Positions 49,902 through 60,997 of a DNA stretch of 64,000 nucleotides are shown one piece after another. The notes beneath the pieces were generated by a model. The model searched no databases, had not been told where the DNA came from, and saw only the letters and a program-made list of their open reading frames with translations. The first letter of the stretch is position 1. Every line of letters starts with the position of its first letter. This DNA comes from Stromatinia cepivora (taxonomy: Eukaryota; Ascomycota; Leotiomycetes; Helotiales; Sclerotiniaceae): assembly GCA_014898415.1 (NCBI GenBank), contig RCTD01000017.1, positions 991,001 through 1,055,000 on the forward strand, given 5' to 3'. The position numbers were made by a program, and so were the translations under genes.

Positions 49902-51731
49902 ACGTATTTCACAAGCGAGCCGACCACCCAAGCGAACCGCCCACTAAAATGCTGAAACGCGTTGCTCTACATTCTACTTCCAATGACTCCACCATATTCA
50001 CTTGAACCTTCTAATAAAAAAGGCAGAATCATTTTAGCTAACCAAACTATCAAACAAAATCATTTTCAAAGTATCCGAGCAACTACTATAGCATACAATA
50101 TACCACGATCAACTTATCGCAACCAAACACACAGAATACCTTCTCGACGCGATTGTACTCCCAACTCTCGAAAGCTTACTCCTATAGAAGAGTTGACTAT
50201 TGTACGATATATCCTCGACCTAGATTCACATGGATTCCCACCCCAACCTCAAAGTGTTGGAGAAATAACAGACCTTCTCCTCGCCAAGCACGACGCGCCA
50301 CCAGTAGAAAAGAACTAGGCCTCCAACTTCATTAATCATCGTACAGAGATCAAAACAAAGTTCAATCGCAAATACAATTACAAAAGATCTCTATACAAAG
50401 ATCCAGTGGTTATTGAAAACTGGTTCAAGCTCGTACAAAACACAATTGCAAAATATAGTATTGTGAAGAAGGACATCTACAACTTTGATGAAGCTGGATT
50501 TATAATGGGAGTAATTGCTACTGCTAAAGTAGTTACAAGTACTAAATCAAGGAATCATCCGAAGACTATACAACCAGGAAACAAAGAATGGGTCTCAATA
50601 ATCCAAAGCATTAACTCGTACGGCTGGGCAATTCCTCCATTCATTATATTCAAGGGAGCAAACCACCTCTCAGCTTGGTACAAGGATTCAGGCCTGCCAC
50701 ATGATTAAGTAATAACATTGAGTGAAAATGGCTGGACAACAAATTAAATTGGTTTCGAGTGGATTCAACACTTTGACAAGTTTACAAAGGGTCATACGAC
50801 TGGAATATACCGTCTGTTGGTTCTAGATGACCACGAATTTCATATCTCAGCTCAATTCCAACAATATTGCCAGAAAAACAATATTATTACACTCTGTATA
50901 CCACCACACTCCTCCCATATCCTCCAGCCTCTTGACGTTAAGTGTTTTAGCCCATTGAAAACTTCGTACGGCAAGCAAGTCGAGAATCTAGTTCGCATAC
51001 AAATTAGCCATATCACTAAACTTGAATTTCTTCCTGCATTTAAAGAAGCCTTTAAAAATACATTTACTAAACAAAACACCAAGAATGGATTTCGAGCAGC
51101 TAGCTTAGTTCCATTTAATCCAAAGAATATCCTTTGCCACCTTAATCTCCGATTCAAGACACCAATACCACCACCTATTATAAAAGAGGATTGGATATCA
51201 AGGACACCACAGAATGCACTAAAGATTAAATCCTAAACAATATATCTTAAAAATCGGATTGTACAACACCAGGATAGTTCTCCAACATCAATTAATGAAT
51301 CCTTTAATCGACTTGCTAAAAATGCTTAAGTTATAGCTCACGAAGCTATACTTATGAGAGCTGAAATCAGGACTTTACAAAAGGCCAATTAAACTAAAAA
51401 GAGAAAAGAGAGAAAGAAAAAGAAGCGAATTCTACAGAATGGGAATCTAACAATTAAAGAAGGAGAGGAGCTCACACAAAACACTCAAACTCAGCAGAAG
51501 GAGGATAGTAATACTATACAGCACCAACACTCAGAAGGAAAGCGACAGCGATATAGTTTATACAATCAAATTAAACACAATGCTCGTATATACAAGGAAC
51601 CCTAAAATGTAATTGAAATAGAATAACTAGAATACTTTTTAATAATGTTGCTCTAATATACTTTATTTTATCACGTTCTGGTGTTTTGATAGACGGTTCG
51701 CTTGGGTGGGCGGCTCGCTTGTGAAATACGT
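49902..51731 (+). mobile_element. Fot1/pogo-type DNA transposon (1,830 bp)
   Basis: Inverted termini of about 37 bp beginning ACGTATTTCACAAGCGAGCC at both ends, flanked by TA (49900-49901 and 51732-51733). Size and a single transposase gene fit Fot1-like elements. The left TA is the same TA that borders the right end of the neighbouring pogo/Tigger-like element. Decay is light: a handful of stops and few other changes. Confidence 0.9.
49983..51605 (+). pseudogene. Fot1/pogo-type DDE transposase, 540 codons with six internal stops
   Basis: One frame runs from the ATG at 49983 to the TAA at 51603-51605 with stops at 50316, 50706, 50745, 51234, 51327 and 51390 and no frameshift. 540 residues matches the Fot1 length. 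Domains: N-terminal Psq-like HTH (residues about 15-45, RATTIAYNIPRSTYR), CENP-B-type HTH (about 55-145), and the DDE core with DIYNFDEAGFIMG (first Asp), LLVLDDHEFH (second) and HSSHILQPLDV (third). A degenerate C-terminal zinc knuckle reads RYSLYNQIKHNARIYKE with Cys replaced by Tyr. Stop and Cys-to-Tyr changes are G-to-A type. Confidence 0.88.
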
Positions 51732-51733
51732 TA

Positions 51734-52120
51734 TATAATTTTACTGAGATTACTATAACCACACCGCCGCTGACCAGGATCCGAGATATCAGCGACGTCG
51801 CATGACATAGTGCGCTCTGGCCGCCACAACACTGATATTGACTTTTTAGCATCGTGATAATACTCGGAAATCCATATCTAATCGTTCTATGAGGTTAAAG
51901 AGCGAAAAGAGCTTGATAGTGATGTCACGGGTCGAGGGGTCCTACCACGCTATAATAAGAGGCTCTCTATAATTCAGGTGGGCGGCGACGACGTCGATCG
52001 TAATTTTCGGAATTAATAGGTCAGGAATGTTTGAGAGAGGCATATAACATATCTAAAATGAAAATATATAGAAATTTTAATACATTGATAGTTTTAAAGC
52101 CGCTTGAATTCGAAGTACCT
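51734..52120. other. GC-normal spacer
   Basis: Immediately right of the Fot1-type element. Composition is normal. A TGTCACGGGTCGAGG segment at about 51924 resembles LTR starts elsewhere in the window, but no matching end or target duplication was found. No gene recognised. Confidence 0.4.
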
Positions 52121-52260
52121 ATGGTTTGTCTCGTCACGGGTGCGTCTCTCGACGCAGGGAAGATCGTAAGTTACTGGTTGCTTCAAAAATCCAATGATAT
52201 TAACAAAATGATAGCGATTGTCATATCCGCTTCCAATAAACTTACTTTCAAAGGATATTG
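52121..52260 (+). pseudogene. Possible short-chain dehydrogenase N-terminal fragment
   Basis: From the ATG at 52121 the frame reads MVCLVTGASLDAGKIVSYW, matching the SDR cofactor motif TGxxxGxG only in part (TGASxxxGK), and stops after about 46 codons. No downstream SDR motif was found. It could be a truncated gene start or chance. Confidence 0.3.
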
Positions 52261-52672
52261 AAGCTCAAGTTAAGAAAACATCGACCCGTGGTTCGAATCC
52301 TGTATAGATCTTGATATTATTGTGAAAGGTTTTGTTGGAAGGATATATTCAGTATTCACCACATGACTACGTACCCACGTGTCAGTCACGTGATATTAGT
52401 CAGAATTGTGTACGTGCACGACCTTCTGTCCACTTCGAAGGACAATCGATTGCCAAGCCAACTAGCACTGTGCTACCGTTGATTTGGTGAACCGACAGAT
52501 TTGCATGGTTGTGATGTTGAGGAAAGATAAGATTAGATTTGTGGAGGATATACGTAACAAAGGTGTTTTTCGTTTTAATATAGATAAAAATCCTATAACC
52601 AATCAGAAAGGAAATTTGGAAACCACTGATTATTCGATATCTTACAATGATTGGTTAATTTCTTGAAAAATG
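52261..52672. other. Mixed-composition spacer
   Basis: A short open frame at 52484-52666 has no recognised motif. The region around 52360-52480 is GC-normal with ACGTG repeats (CACGTG-like E-box words), but no gene is recognised. Confidence 0.35.
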
Positions 52673-52862
52673 CCTAGATAGGTACACTATTATAGTAAGG
52701 TACCTTTTCACAATTATACCAATAAACTCGAAGGTACCACATATAAAATAGGTACCTTGTTTAATCTAGGTACCTTTTTTCTAGGTACCGACTAAAAGAT
52801 AGGTACGTACATTTCTGTAGGTGACATTTTCCCCAGGTACATTGATATTGAGAGGTACACAG
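52673..52862. repeat. Cluster of AGGTAC motifs
   Basis: Within about 180 bp AGGTAC occurs nine times with one near-match (AGGTGAC). Four of them extend to the palindrome GGTACC. Spacing is irregular (roughly 13-35 bp) and the sequence between is AT-rich and unrelated, so this is not a simple tandem repeat. It could be a binding-site array or a subterminal region of a DNA transposon. Confidence 0.7.
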
Positions 52863-53414
52863 ATAGAAATATGCTAGTCTCAAGTAGGAAAGAGCAAAAA
52901 TCTCACGATGGTTAAGGCGGTGATGCTCTTAGTTGCCGCCATCCCACCTAGCATATGCCTGGAAGCCACTTAGTTTTCGATGCCTACTCGCACCTTGAGG
53001 CCTCTATTTATAATACACATTGTATTTTTATTTCTAATTTAAGCATCAACTTATTATTGCAGTAGCTCTCTCATGATGTCGAATATAAATATAGCCACAA
53101 CTGTAAAAGTTTGCGTTGAACCTATTCGTGCTGAGAAAGCTATATGATTTCCATTGACGATAGGTTACAAGAAATCAACAAGATGGTACCAGATACTGGC
53201 GTATCCGAGTGACGTATGGAATACAGGAAAACGCTGTAACAATATATTAAGGTTATGCCAAATATCACCCCTTTAGAAAAGACTTTTTCCAATTCTCATG
53301 TTTTGGGGCAGGTTTGAAAGGGGTTGTAATATTCTCCGTGGCGACTTTGAAGGCCTCTGAAACTTTGGTGGACTGAACAAGCTTCTTCGCCATCTCAATT
53401 CTCTGACACGAAAA
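52863..53414. other. Spacer, no gene recognised
   Basis: GC-normal to moderately AT-rich. A TATTTATAATA word lies near 53005. No coding frame with recognisable motifs. It forms the 3' side of the 322-aa gene. Confidence 0.4.
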
Positions 53415-54493
53415 CTAGACTATTTGCCATCCAAACATACCCCTCATTTCACGGCCCGACGCTGGATCAACCATGATAGAGAATTCGATATCGCTATCAT
53501 CTGTATCATCAGATATAAATGCAGAAACAGGTCCCAATACCGATTTACAAGTACTAGAACCAATCGTAGCGCGATGAAAGAGGGGTCCTAAAAGGGATAG
53601 GTTTTCCATCGGCATCTTCGAATATTGCTGGACCCGACCTCCAACTTTTGTTGTTAGACGTTGTAAGCCAAACATTCGAATCATTTCGAGACCAGCCTTG
53701 CGATCAATAGTGATAGAGAATTCAACATCTTGCCCCCTGTCTCGAGGGAACTTTTCCATAATACTTTGTTGATGATTCTCAAAAGCTGTGAGAAATGGTC
53801 CATCAAGACATCTTTCCAATTTTTCTTTTTGCGGACTGGTATATATAACATCGATTCCTAGATCTATTGTCAGCCTGAACCTCGAAGATATATATGTATT
53901 TGTACTTACTTCTTTGTATGTTTATGGCTTGAATATGGCCGTCGATAGCATGTATATCCTCTATAGGGCCAATCTGACGAGCACTTTCTGTATGAGACAC
54001 CCCACTAGAGTTCATATCCCTCATAGTAGAGCCCCCACTTACGCCTTGGTTATTGGAGTTGTGTGATATTCTTGTGTCGTAGTGGAACTCTTGAAGTTGA
54101 AGTTGGACCTGGCTCGTAACTTGGTCCTGGAGGGTTGAAGGTTGTTGCGGCTGGGTCATATGTGCATCGGTGTCGAGTGACAGATGCTGTCGCTTTGGAT
54201 TTGGTAATTCCTCACCGTAGATTAATAGCTTCCTCTTCTTGGAATCTGTCCATAATGAAAGATATAATTCTAGCAGCATCTCGGCGTAAGGCATCGCCTT
54301 TTCTACTCGATCAAGTACATCCGGCATCCGGTCCAGGGTGCTTGTTAGCATTTGGATTCTTGATCTCCTACAGAAGCGGGATAGTTAGATAGGTATGATG
54401 ATCGTAATGAGAGTTCCTATCTACAGAGCACGAGGAAGCATATATAGTGCAACGATAGTGCCAAGCTTCTTGTTCTGTATCAATCGACTCCAT
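53415..54493 (-). CDS. Unrecognised 322-residue protein, 3 exons, with a duplicated C-terminal motif
   Basis: Exons (minus strand) 54493-54432, 54367-53910 and 53863-53415. Introns are 54431-54368 (GTGCTC...CTGTAG with a CTAAC branch-like word) and 53909-53864 (GTAAGT...CAATAG with CTGAC). Exon lengths sum to 969, an exact reading frame, with phases 2 and 1, which supports the model. The first ATG (54493) gives MESIDTEQEAWHYRC. Residues about 70-150 are rich in Gln, Ser and Asn and look disordered. A 25-residue motif occurs twice: DVEFSITIDRKAGLEMIRMF at 219 and DIEFSIMVDPASGREMRGMF at 298, the second ending the protein. No signal peptide, transmembrane segment or known domain is seen. Base composition is normal and no RIP-type stops occur. 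The function is unknown. Confidence 0.7.
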
Positions 54494-54859
54494 CGTCCCC
54501 CCTCGTAGATACGTAGATCCAAATCATACTTCTTTGCATCTTGCTTGTAACTGTACATATGTTGCCATCAGCTGTACCGCGCATGCTTGGGCTTTCGGGT
54601 GAGTGATAGGTGGGTTGAAGGTGCTAAATGGGTACCCATTGGGGTTGAAGAGCTAGATAATCGACATATGGGTAACCAGGGTACCCAACAAGTAGGAATG
54701 ATCACCAACAGGGAAGTTTCGAGCGCATCATACGAAACGAGTAGTCGCTGCAGATACCATGGATCTTCTCCCCCTGTCTAGCTGCAGGTTCGGGAATGAC
54801 GAGCTCAATATCTCGCTGGAGTTGGTTCTGATTTAATAATATATGTTTCCCTCACAAAC

Positions 54860-55087
54860 CTGAAAGCTGCACGATGCTTCAAAAGCATCCTTCACAAAAG
54901 TCAAAACCAAAGCAGTCTGGGTCAACCCCCCGTATAGAAGGCCCAAGTTCTCATATGCACTTCCCCTAGCTGCAGAGTCCTAAGATAGAGGGAATATATG
55001 AGAAAAGGGGATAGGGTAAAGTCCGCGAAGAAGTCTCCTTCAATATTACTCCAAGGTGCAAGGGTATGTTAATTTATCTGGATCCAT
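54860..55087 (-). CDS. Putative small gene, unrecognised, two supported exons (3' end unsettled)
   Basis: Exon 1 is 55087-55050 (ATG GAT CCA GAT...), intron 55049-54981 (GTAATA...CTTAG, 69 bp) and exon 2 54980-54860. Exons 1 and 2 together are 159 nt, an exact frame, reading MDPDKLTYPCTLETLQ then LGEGAYENLGLLYGGLTQT. If exon 2 simply reads on, the protein stops after about 61 residues. Alternatively a short intron beginning GTTTGTGAG at 54859 splices to CTCCAG, continuing with RDIELVIPEPAARQGEKI. The helical, Leu-rich sequence could suggest a TPR-like protein, but no domain is secure. Confidence 0.35.
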
Positions 55088-55678
55088 ATCGACGCCTCCC
55101 AGGTTATATGCCTACGTCTAACTGCAAAATATCCCTTGGCAAATCAATACGGGGGTTTAGGAGGTGCATAAAGGACTATGTTCCATTGAGTATACTGTAT
55201 AGTCAGAAAGGATGCCGCGATTCCCGCCATTTGCCCGTATCGGCGATCACTGAACCAGCAAGTTCTTGTATAGAAGAAAAGCTCATCATATTCTGCTATT
55301 TTCCTTATTCCATATAATGTCCTTCTTTCCCGGATTGCCGTTCGGGAAGCCACACCATACTTGAAGTATGATCACGTTCAACGAGTCGAATAGTGTCCAA
55401 GGAGCCAGAAATATCAGAATCTGAAAAGGTAGTCGGTTTTTAATTGGGCTGAATATACGATGGAAAGCCGAAAAGATTCAAACAGTTGCGGAAAATGGTA
55501 GTATCCGGAGAAGTGAGTCATGGTAGTAAGTTTAACTCTCCCACTGAATGAAAAAGTAAAGTTACTCTGGGGATGGGCTACATCAGACTGGGGGCGATTC
55601 AAGTGAGATGTTCTACGAAACCCAAGAAACGATCAATGCCCATTCAACGTGTTCTAACGGAAATCAAAGCCCTCCTTT
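55088..55678. other. GC-normal spacer, no gene model supported
   Basis: Open stretches at 55144-55353 and 55414-55602 on the minus strand lack recognisable motifs or convincing splice sites. They may be parts of the neighbouring genes or chance. Confidence 0.35.
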
Positions 55679-56110
55679 TCATTTCTTTGGAGCTTGATAT
55701 CTGATTCTGTCCATCATCTGCTTGATGACACCTTTAACTAACTCATCTTTGGGATACCAAGTCTCTCCTATCCTTTCCTATTCCTCCAAATCTTGAATCA
55801 TCTTCCTTTTAGACACCTCCGCATAGTAGCGTTGTATAGGATCTAGCTCTTGCTCGGCAACCAGATTTGATGTGCATGCATAGAGCTCCTCTACCGAAAC
55901 ATAACTCAGGCTATATCTCTCGAGCAAAAACATTTTGTCCCAGTTCTTCCCACGCTTACACATCAACCTCTCATCGTGAATGTAAATATCGTTGGTGATT
56001 GTCAGTGGTGGAAATTCGACTGTATTAGGACCGTAGCGAGAAAAATGATGATATTTCCATGTGTCCGTTGGCAACTTTCCGAGATTGCTTTGACATGTAG
56101 TTAGCTCCAT
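55679..56110 (-). pseudogene. Unrecognised 143-codon frame with one in-frame nonsense codon
   Basis: The ATG at 56110 opens a frame that reads MELTTCQSNLGKLPTDTWKY and continues to the TAG at 55778-55780. The same frame then goes on with ERIGETWYPKDELVKGVIKQ and ends at the TGA 55679-55681. The sequence on both sides of the TAG has the same normal composition, so TGG-to-TAG (a G-to-A change) in one longer gene is likely. Without it the protein ends after 110 residues. No domain recognised. Confidence 0.5.
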
Positions 56111-57150
56111 TGTCGAAATTAAAGAGATGAACGAACCTCATGATGATGTAGATATTTTGTGTTGAAGCAAGATACTTAAAATCGCTTTGCAAAATAGTCG
56201 AGAGGTAAACGCTGCGATCCCACCAAGGTCGAGGGAGTATAAAGGAAAACAGAATTCAGGGTTCTCCTCTTTGTTGCTTGCCAAGCAAGATTAATGGCTC
56301 GAATCCTATAAGATTTTGACCTCATCTCTCAAACTATTGGGCATTCCTTCCTGCAGCTATTACCTTCTTTTATAATACTTTTATTATACTATCGCTCTTT
56401 TTTTTTTCAAAAATCTCCTGTTAAAAGTACTTCGATATCGATACAATCTCAAATGATTCTCAATAGTTACAAAATCAATATTGTTAATCTTACTTTTATT
56501 CTAGAATATACTTTATATAGTTATATCTCCGTTATACTTTATATTACAATAGACCGATCTCAGCAGTATTTCTCGATCGTTAATACAACTGGTACATTCA
56601 GAATCCCCCTGTTTCAGCCTCCAAATATGCAGGAAAAATTCGGAAACCCTCAATTGTAGATAATCGTATTCATTCCGGTAGTAATATATATTGTTCTATT
56701 AGAAGGTATATTGTATTAAGAACTTTTTATATAAGATTTATCCTTCCCAAATAATTATATATTCTAAATAGAATTTCTTTTAAGGTTATACGATTTGTCT
56801 TTTTGTAAATATTTATATCTTTATATTTGTTTATAACTTGATATTTAAATTGTTAATGTTTTGTATTCGATTTTAGAGATACTCGATAAGAATCGGTCTT
56901 TTTTATTACAAATTAATTTAAATCGAAGTAGATTATTTATATTATTATTTTATAATGTAGGAAATTTATTAGAATTTATTCTTCAATATATTATTTATTT
57001 ATAATATAATTAAATAATAATTATCTATATTATTATAAAGTATTTTTTTTCGATTAATTAAATCCTAATATATAAATACAAAGATAAAATAAAAACATTT
57101 ATAAATAGAGTTATCGAAAAACAATATAATAAAGATTATAATAATATAAT
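56111..57150. other. Transition from GC-normal to AT-rich sequence
   Basis: 56111-56400 is GC-normal with no gene recognised. 56400-57150 is AT-rich with a small GC-normal patch at 56550-56650 (short open frame, no motif). The region ends at the LTR at 57151. Confidence 0.45.
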
Positions 57151-58617
57151 TATAACGAACCCAACGAGCGTTTAGAGATCAACCTTAGAATTAAAAGCTA
57201 CAGAACTAAAAAGAGTATACTACGAAACTATATATATGATCGGTTTGAAGTTTAATACCGTATTAGCCCGATCGAATACGATCACGTGTATCTCGTGATA
57301 CTACCCCCCCCTTCTGAAGAGTTCGCCTCGAACTCATTTTAAACAAATGAATTAAATACAAAATAATCATTAATCATCTTTTTCTAAAAATACCTGATGC
57401 AAAGTATACATTACAATCAACGAATATATATCTATTATATTATATACCTCCTTTAAATGATCTTCAAAATATCGGCTATTAATTATCTCTTTTAGATCCT
57501 TATTATCATCACTTTCGGATTTAGTAATCAATATAATAATTGGAATAAGCTCTTATTGATTTCGGACTCCTTGATACAGATCTAATGGATAGATTTATAT
57601 TCAATAGAAGATACTTCTGTATTATATATATTTATTTTGCTTGCACAAAAGAGTTCTTTCAGAAGAGGAAAACTCAGGCATTTGTACACAAGGTAGAATC
57701 AAGGTACAAACAGGTTTATCCGATTGGGCATCAAAAGAGCTAAAGGTACTAAAGATATTAAAATTGCTAATATCCATTGGATCGTAATTCTGAGAATGAG
57801 ATGGATTCTGTAATATATATAGAGTTCTAAATTCATTAGAATAAAATGATATAGAGAATCCATTCGCTATACGAGCAGCTAATTGTTATATAACTTAAAC
57901 AAAATCAAAATAAAAGTAAAGAAAAGAAAATTATTGAGAAAAACGATTTCTAAGAGTAATATTGAATCTATTACAAAAAATTAAGATTTTATTCGAATCA
58001 GATTAATTCTGATCTTTGGCTTCGTAAAGAATCCTTTCGAATTTCGCAATATAGATATATAAAGAATTGATTCCTTATTTAAAAATAAATAACTTATCTT
58101 CAATTTCTTAAACTTTATTCGGATTGTTGTAAACATATATGAATTGATCTAGGATCGTTATATAATCTAAAGGAATATTTTGATCAAAAGAAGAAAACTG
58201 AAATAGTATTATAATTTATACATAAAATTCGAAATTGAAATAAATATAATAAAATTAAACTATAAAATCGCTGATTATAGTATTATCTACTTATAGTTTC
58301 GCTCGAATCAAAGGAAACCAGGTATCGAATTTTTGAAAACTATTATTGAACTTTTCAGGATCAGAAAGAAAGGGTTTCAGATAAAAAGGAATATAAACAA
58401 CAGAAATACATTCGAGAATTAGAAAGTATAAAAATAAGATTTCATTCCACTAACGAATCATTTCACCGTGAAGTTCTGTAATCGCAAGATTTATCGAATT
58501 GTAATCTATAGTTTAGAAATTAAGAATAAAAAAAAAACAATATTTTCGAATAATATCAAAAAGATCTATATATAAACGAAAAAGTAGGAGTATATACTTA
58601 AATAAAAACAAACGAAG
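57151..58617 (-). mobile_element. Second copy of the gag-only LTR element, interrupted by a Gypsy element
   Basis: 3' LTR at 57151-57300 (150 bp, same as 16556-16705), a C8 run at 57304-57311 (polypurine on the minus strand), and an interior collinear with 16706-18022 up to about 58617. There the LTR of a Gypsy element begins. The remaining interior and 5' LTR would lie beyond that element, outside the window. This copy is less RIP-mutated than the one at 16556. Its Gag-like frame (minus, about 57900-58330) still carries stops. Confidence 0.85.
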
Positions 58618-59011
58618 TGTGACGTACAAGAGCCGTAGTAGAGCTGAATAAACAGGGTCAATTATGTTCTTTAGAATCTACAACTGAAGAACTATGGCTT
58701 GTAAGGAGCGACTAGATATATATATACAAATACCCATTTGTGGGTTGCAGGGTTGTGTATAAGTGTTATTAGGGTTACTATTTTATTATACTAAATTGTA
58801 TGATTCGTAATGTATACGTACAGATGATCAATTTATAAATTGATATAGAAGATAAGAAGTATCATATGGTTAGCCTTTTGTGGTTCACGATTCGTGATAC
58901 TATTTTCCCCTTCGGAAAAGCTTGCCCTTGAGCGTTTCATTTTTTTGTTCCATTGCTATTTCATTGGAAACCAGGTTTTGTGAAGGTTCATGAGCTTTAA
59001 ATCAATTAGAT

Positions 59012-59330
59012 TGGTCATTTTGGTTGATTTGGTCAATTTAATGGAAATTGACCAAATTGACCAAATTAATCGACCAAATTGACCAAAATGACGAATGAAT
59101 TGACCAAATCGATCAAATCGTTCATCAATTGGTTAAATTAATATTGATTCGTATTCTCCTTGATTTGGGGAATCTCTAAAAGGAAAAAGCTTTAATAGAA
59201 AAGGGAAGGAGGTTGAATTATGGTATAGTGATGATAGATGGTTAATATAGTCAATTCCGAAATCGATCAAGTTAATCGACCAAATTGACCAAATCAATCA
59301 AATTGAACGAAATCGATAGGGGTGACATTA
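59012..59330. repeat. GACCAAATTGACCAAAT repeats with inverted copies
   Basis: Between the polypurine tract and the chromodomain, 59012-59039 (TGGTCATTTTGGTTGATTTG...) is nearly the reverse complement of 59065-59092, with further GACCAAAT direct copies at 59045-59125 and 59270-59310. The arrangement could fold into hairpins in the element's 3' transcript. The repeat is part of this Gypsy copy. Confidence 0.7.
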
Positions 59331-59649
59331 TATTTCGTTTTTATCATATTCAAGCTTTCTTTTGCATAATTTTTGAAATGATTATAGGTATGAGTTTTTG
59401 AAATATATTGCCTTTATATTGTCTTGATGGTGGCAGTTCGTCTGTTGTATAGAATTCGGGCTATGTGTATATACAATCAAATTCCCTCGAATTTGTATAG
59501 ATCTTTGATCCTTTTACGATTGTATATATATACATCATTATAAAATCATAACATCTAATCTGCTGTATTGAAGAACACTTTTCTTTCTTTTAGTTTTATA
59601 GGTGAATCGTTATTTATATGATTATAATTATCCTTTCTGTTTTTATAGA

Positions 59650-60997
59650 GCTTTATTTAATCGATTAATCAATTAAGAGGATCAGGCAACATTGGATTGG
59701 CTAGGTGAAAATCGTACAAGAGGTATGGTGATGTTTTAAGATCGGAAATAGGATATCAGGTAAGATCGATATCGTTATTAAATTATGAGACTTTATATAG
59801 TAGAGTTTTTCGTGTTTTCTTTATTGTTAGGATCTTTTCTATTTTCTATTCCGAATTATCAATTATATTAATAGGCGGAGATGGTTTGAGTATTTGATTA
59901 AGAAGAGGATCGTTATATACTTTACATAATCGATCTGGAGGGAAAATAGGATGAATTTTCATTGTAATCGGGAGTTCGAATTTAAAAGAGTTCTTAAATC
60001 GATTAATGATCTTGAATCTTCTTTGAATTGGGAAGTCCAGTTTTTTGGATGATCTTTGGATAGGATAACTTTTCACATTGAGCTATATATAATCTCCGAT
60101 ATCGAAATCAACCTCACGCCAATGAACATTCATGGATTTCGATATTTTGGCTTGGGTATATAATAGACCTTTTTTCGCTTATACGAAAGCTAATCTATTG
60201 CGTTCTGTGTATATACGGGCATCATATATATTCATATCGTTTGTTGGCTTATTAGTGTTTTCCTTCCATTCCCATACACATTTCGGTGTATACTTGTATA
60301 AGGTTTCATAGAGTATGAGCTCTCCTAAGGAATCGTATAAAAGAGTAAATTGCATGTAATCTATCATAAATAGGAATTCTGATCAATCATCTTGATAGTA
60401 GTTAACAAACAGCTTTAATTATTGCTAAAGGTATTGATTATAGATCTCAATTTGATTATCGGTTTGGGGATAGTGAGTAGTGGATAATTTGAGATCGGTT
60501 TCTAGGATTTGATTGAATTCCTTTTAGAACTGTGATATGAATTGGGGGCCGCGATCTGATATTATAGTGTTAGGGGGACCATAATATCAATATATATGAT
60601 AGAGATATAGTTGTACTTGAGCTCGAGTATCGATTGATTTGTGACAAGGTATAGAGATAGCTTGCTTCGTCAATCGATCAATAATGATTAAAATATTGTT
60701 ATATCCATATTTATCCTTATTAAAGCTACAGTAATCCATAATGATATATTGTTATATTCGATTAGAAATCGGAAATGGATATAATAAACCGGGGGTACGA
60801 TTGTATAGAACGGAACTGTATTTGCAGGCATGATAATTGTGTATATATCTGGTTACGGTATTGTGCATTCTGGGCCAATAGTATTGTTGAGATAATAAAA
60901 GGTAGGTTTTGCTTGTATTAGAATGAACAATGGAAATGGAATTATGAGCTTCATGAATCAAATAAATTCGAAGGTTGTCGATGTTAAATACCACCAA
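59650..60997 (-). pseudogene. Gypsy integrase with C-terminal chromodomain
   Basis: The HHCC zinc-binding domain is at 60752-60997 (HEAHNS, IVHSN, YYWPRMHNTV, NYHACK, with the first Cys replaced by Tyr). The catalytic core shows MDYCSFNKDKYGYNN (first Asp), IISDRGPQFIS at 60541-60570 (second) and THYPQTDNQIEIYNQ at about 60440-60480 (Glu). The C-terminal module reads FELPITMKIHPIFPPDRL (59846-60076). After one TAG (TGG-to-TAG), a chromodomain follows: EKILTIKKTRKTLLYKVS, then DIDLT-YPISDLKTSP and LLYDFHLANP. Chromodomains direct integration to particular chromatin marks. Confidence 0.85.

Noticed and set aside
51924..52000. Another LTR starting TGTCACGGGTCGAGG
   Set aside because: No matching LTR end or target-site duplication was found.
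52280..52305. tRNA T-loop-like GGTTCGAATCC
   Set aside because: The T-stem does not pair beyond two bases and no acceptor, D or anticodon arms can be placed around it.
54700..54860. Continuation of the small gene as a clean third exon
   Set aside because: The only fully in-frame intron would be about 32 bp, too short for a usual fungal intron, and the alternative acceptor cannot be confirmed.
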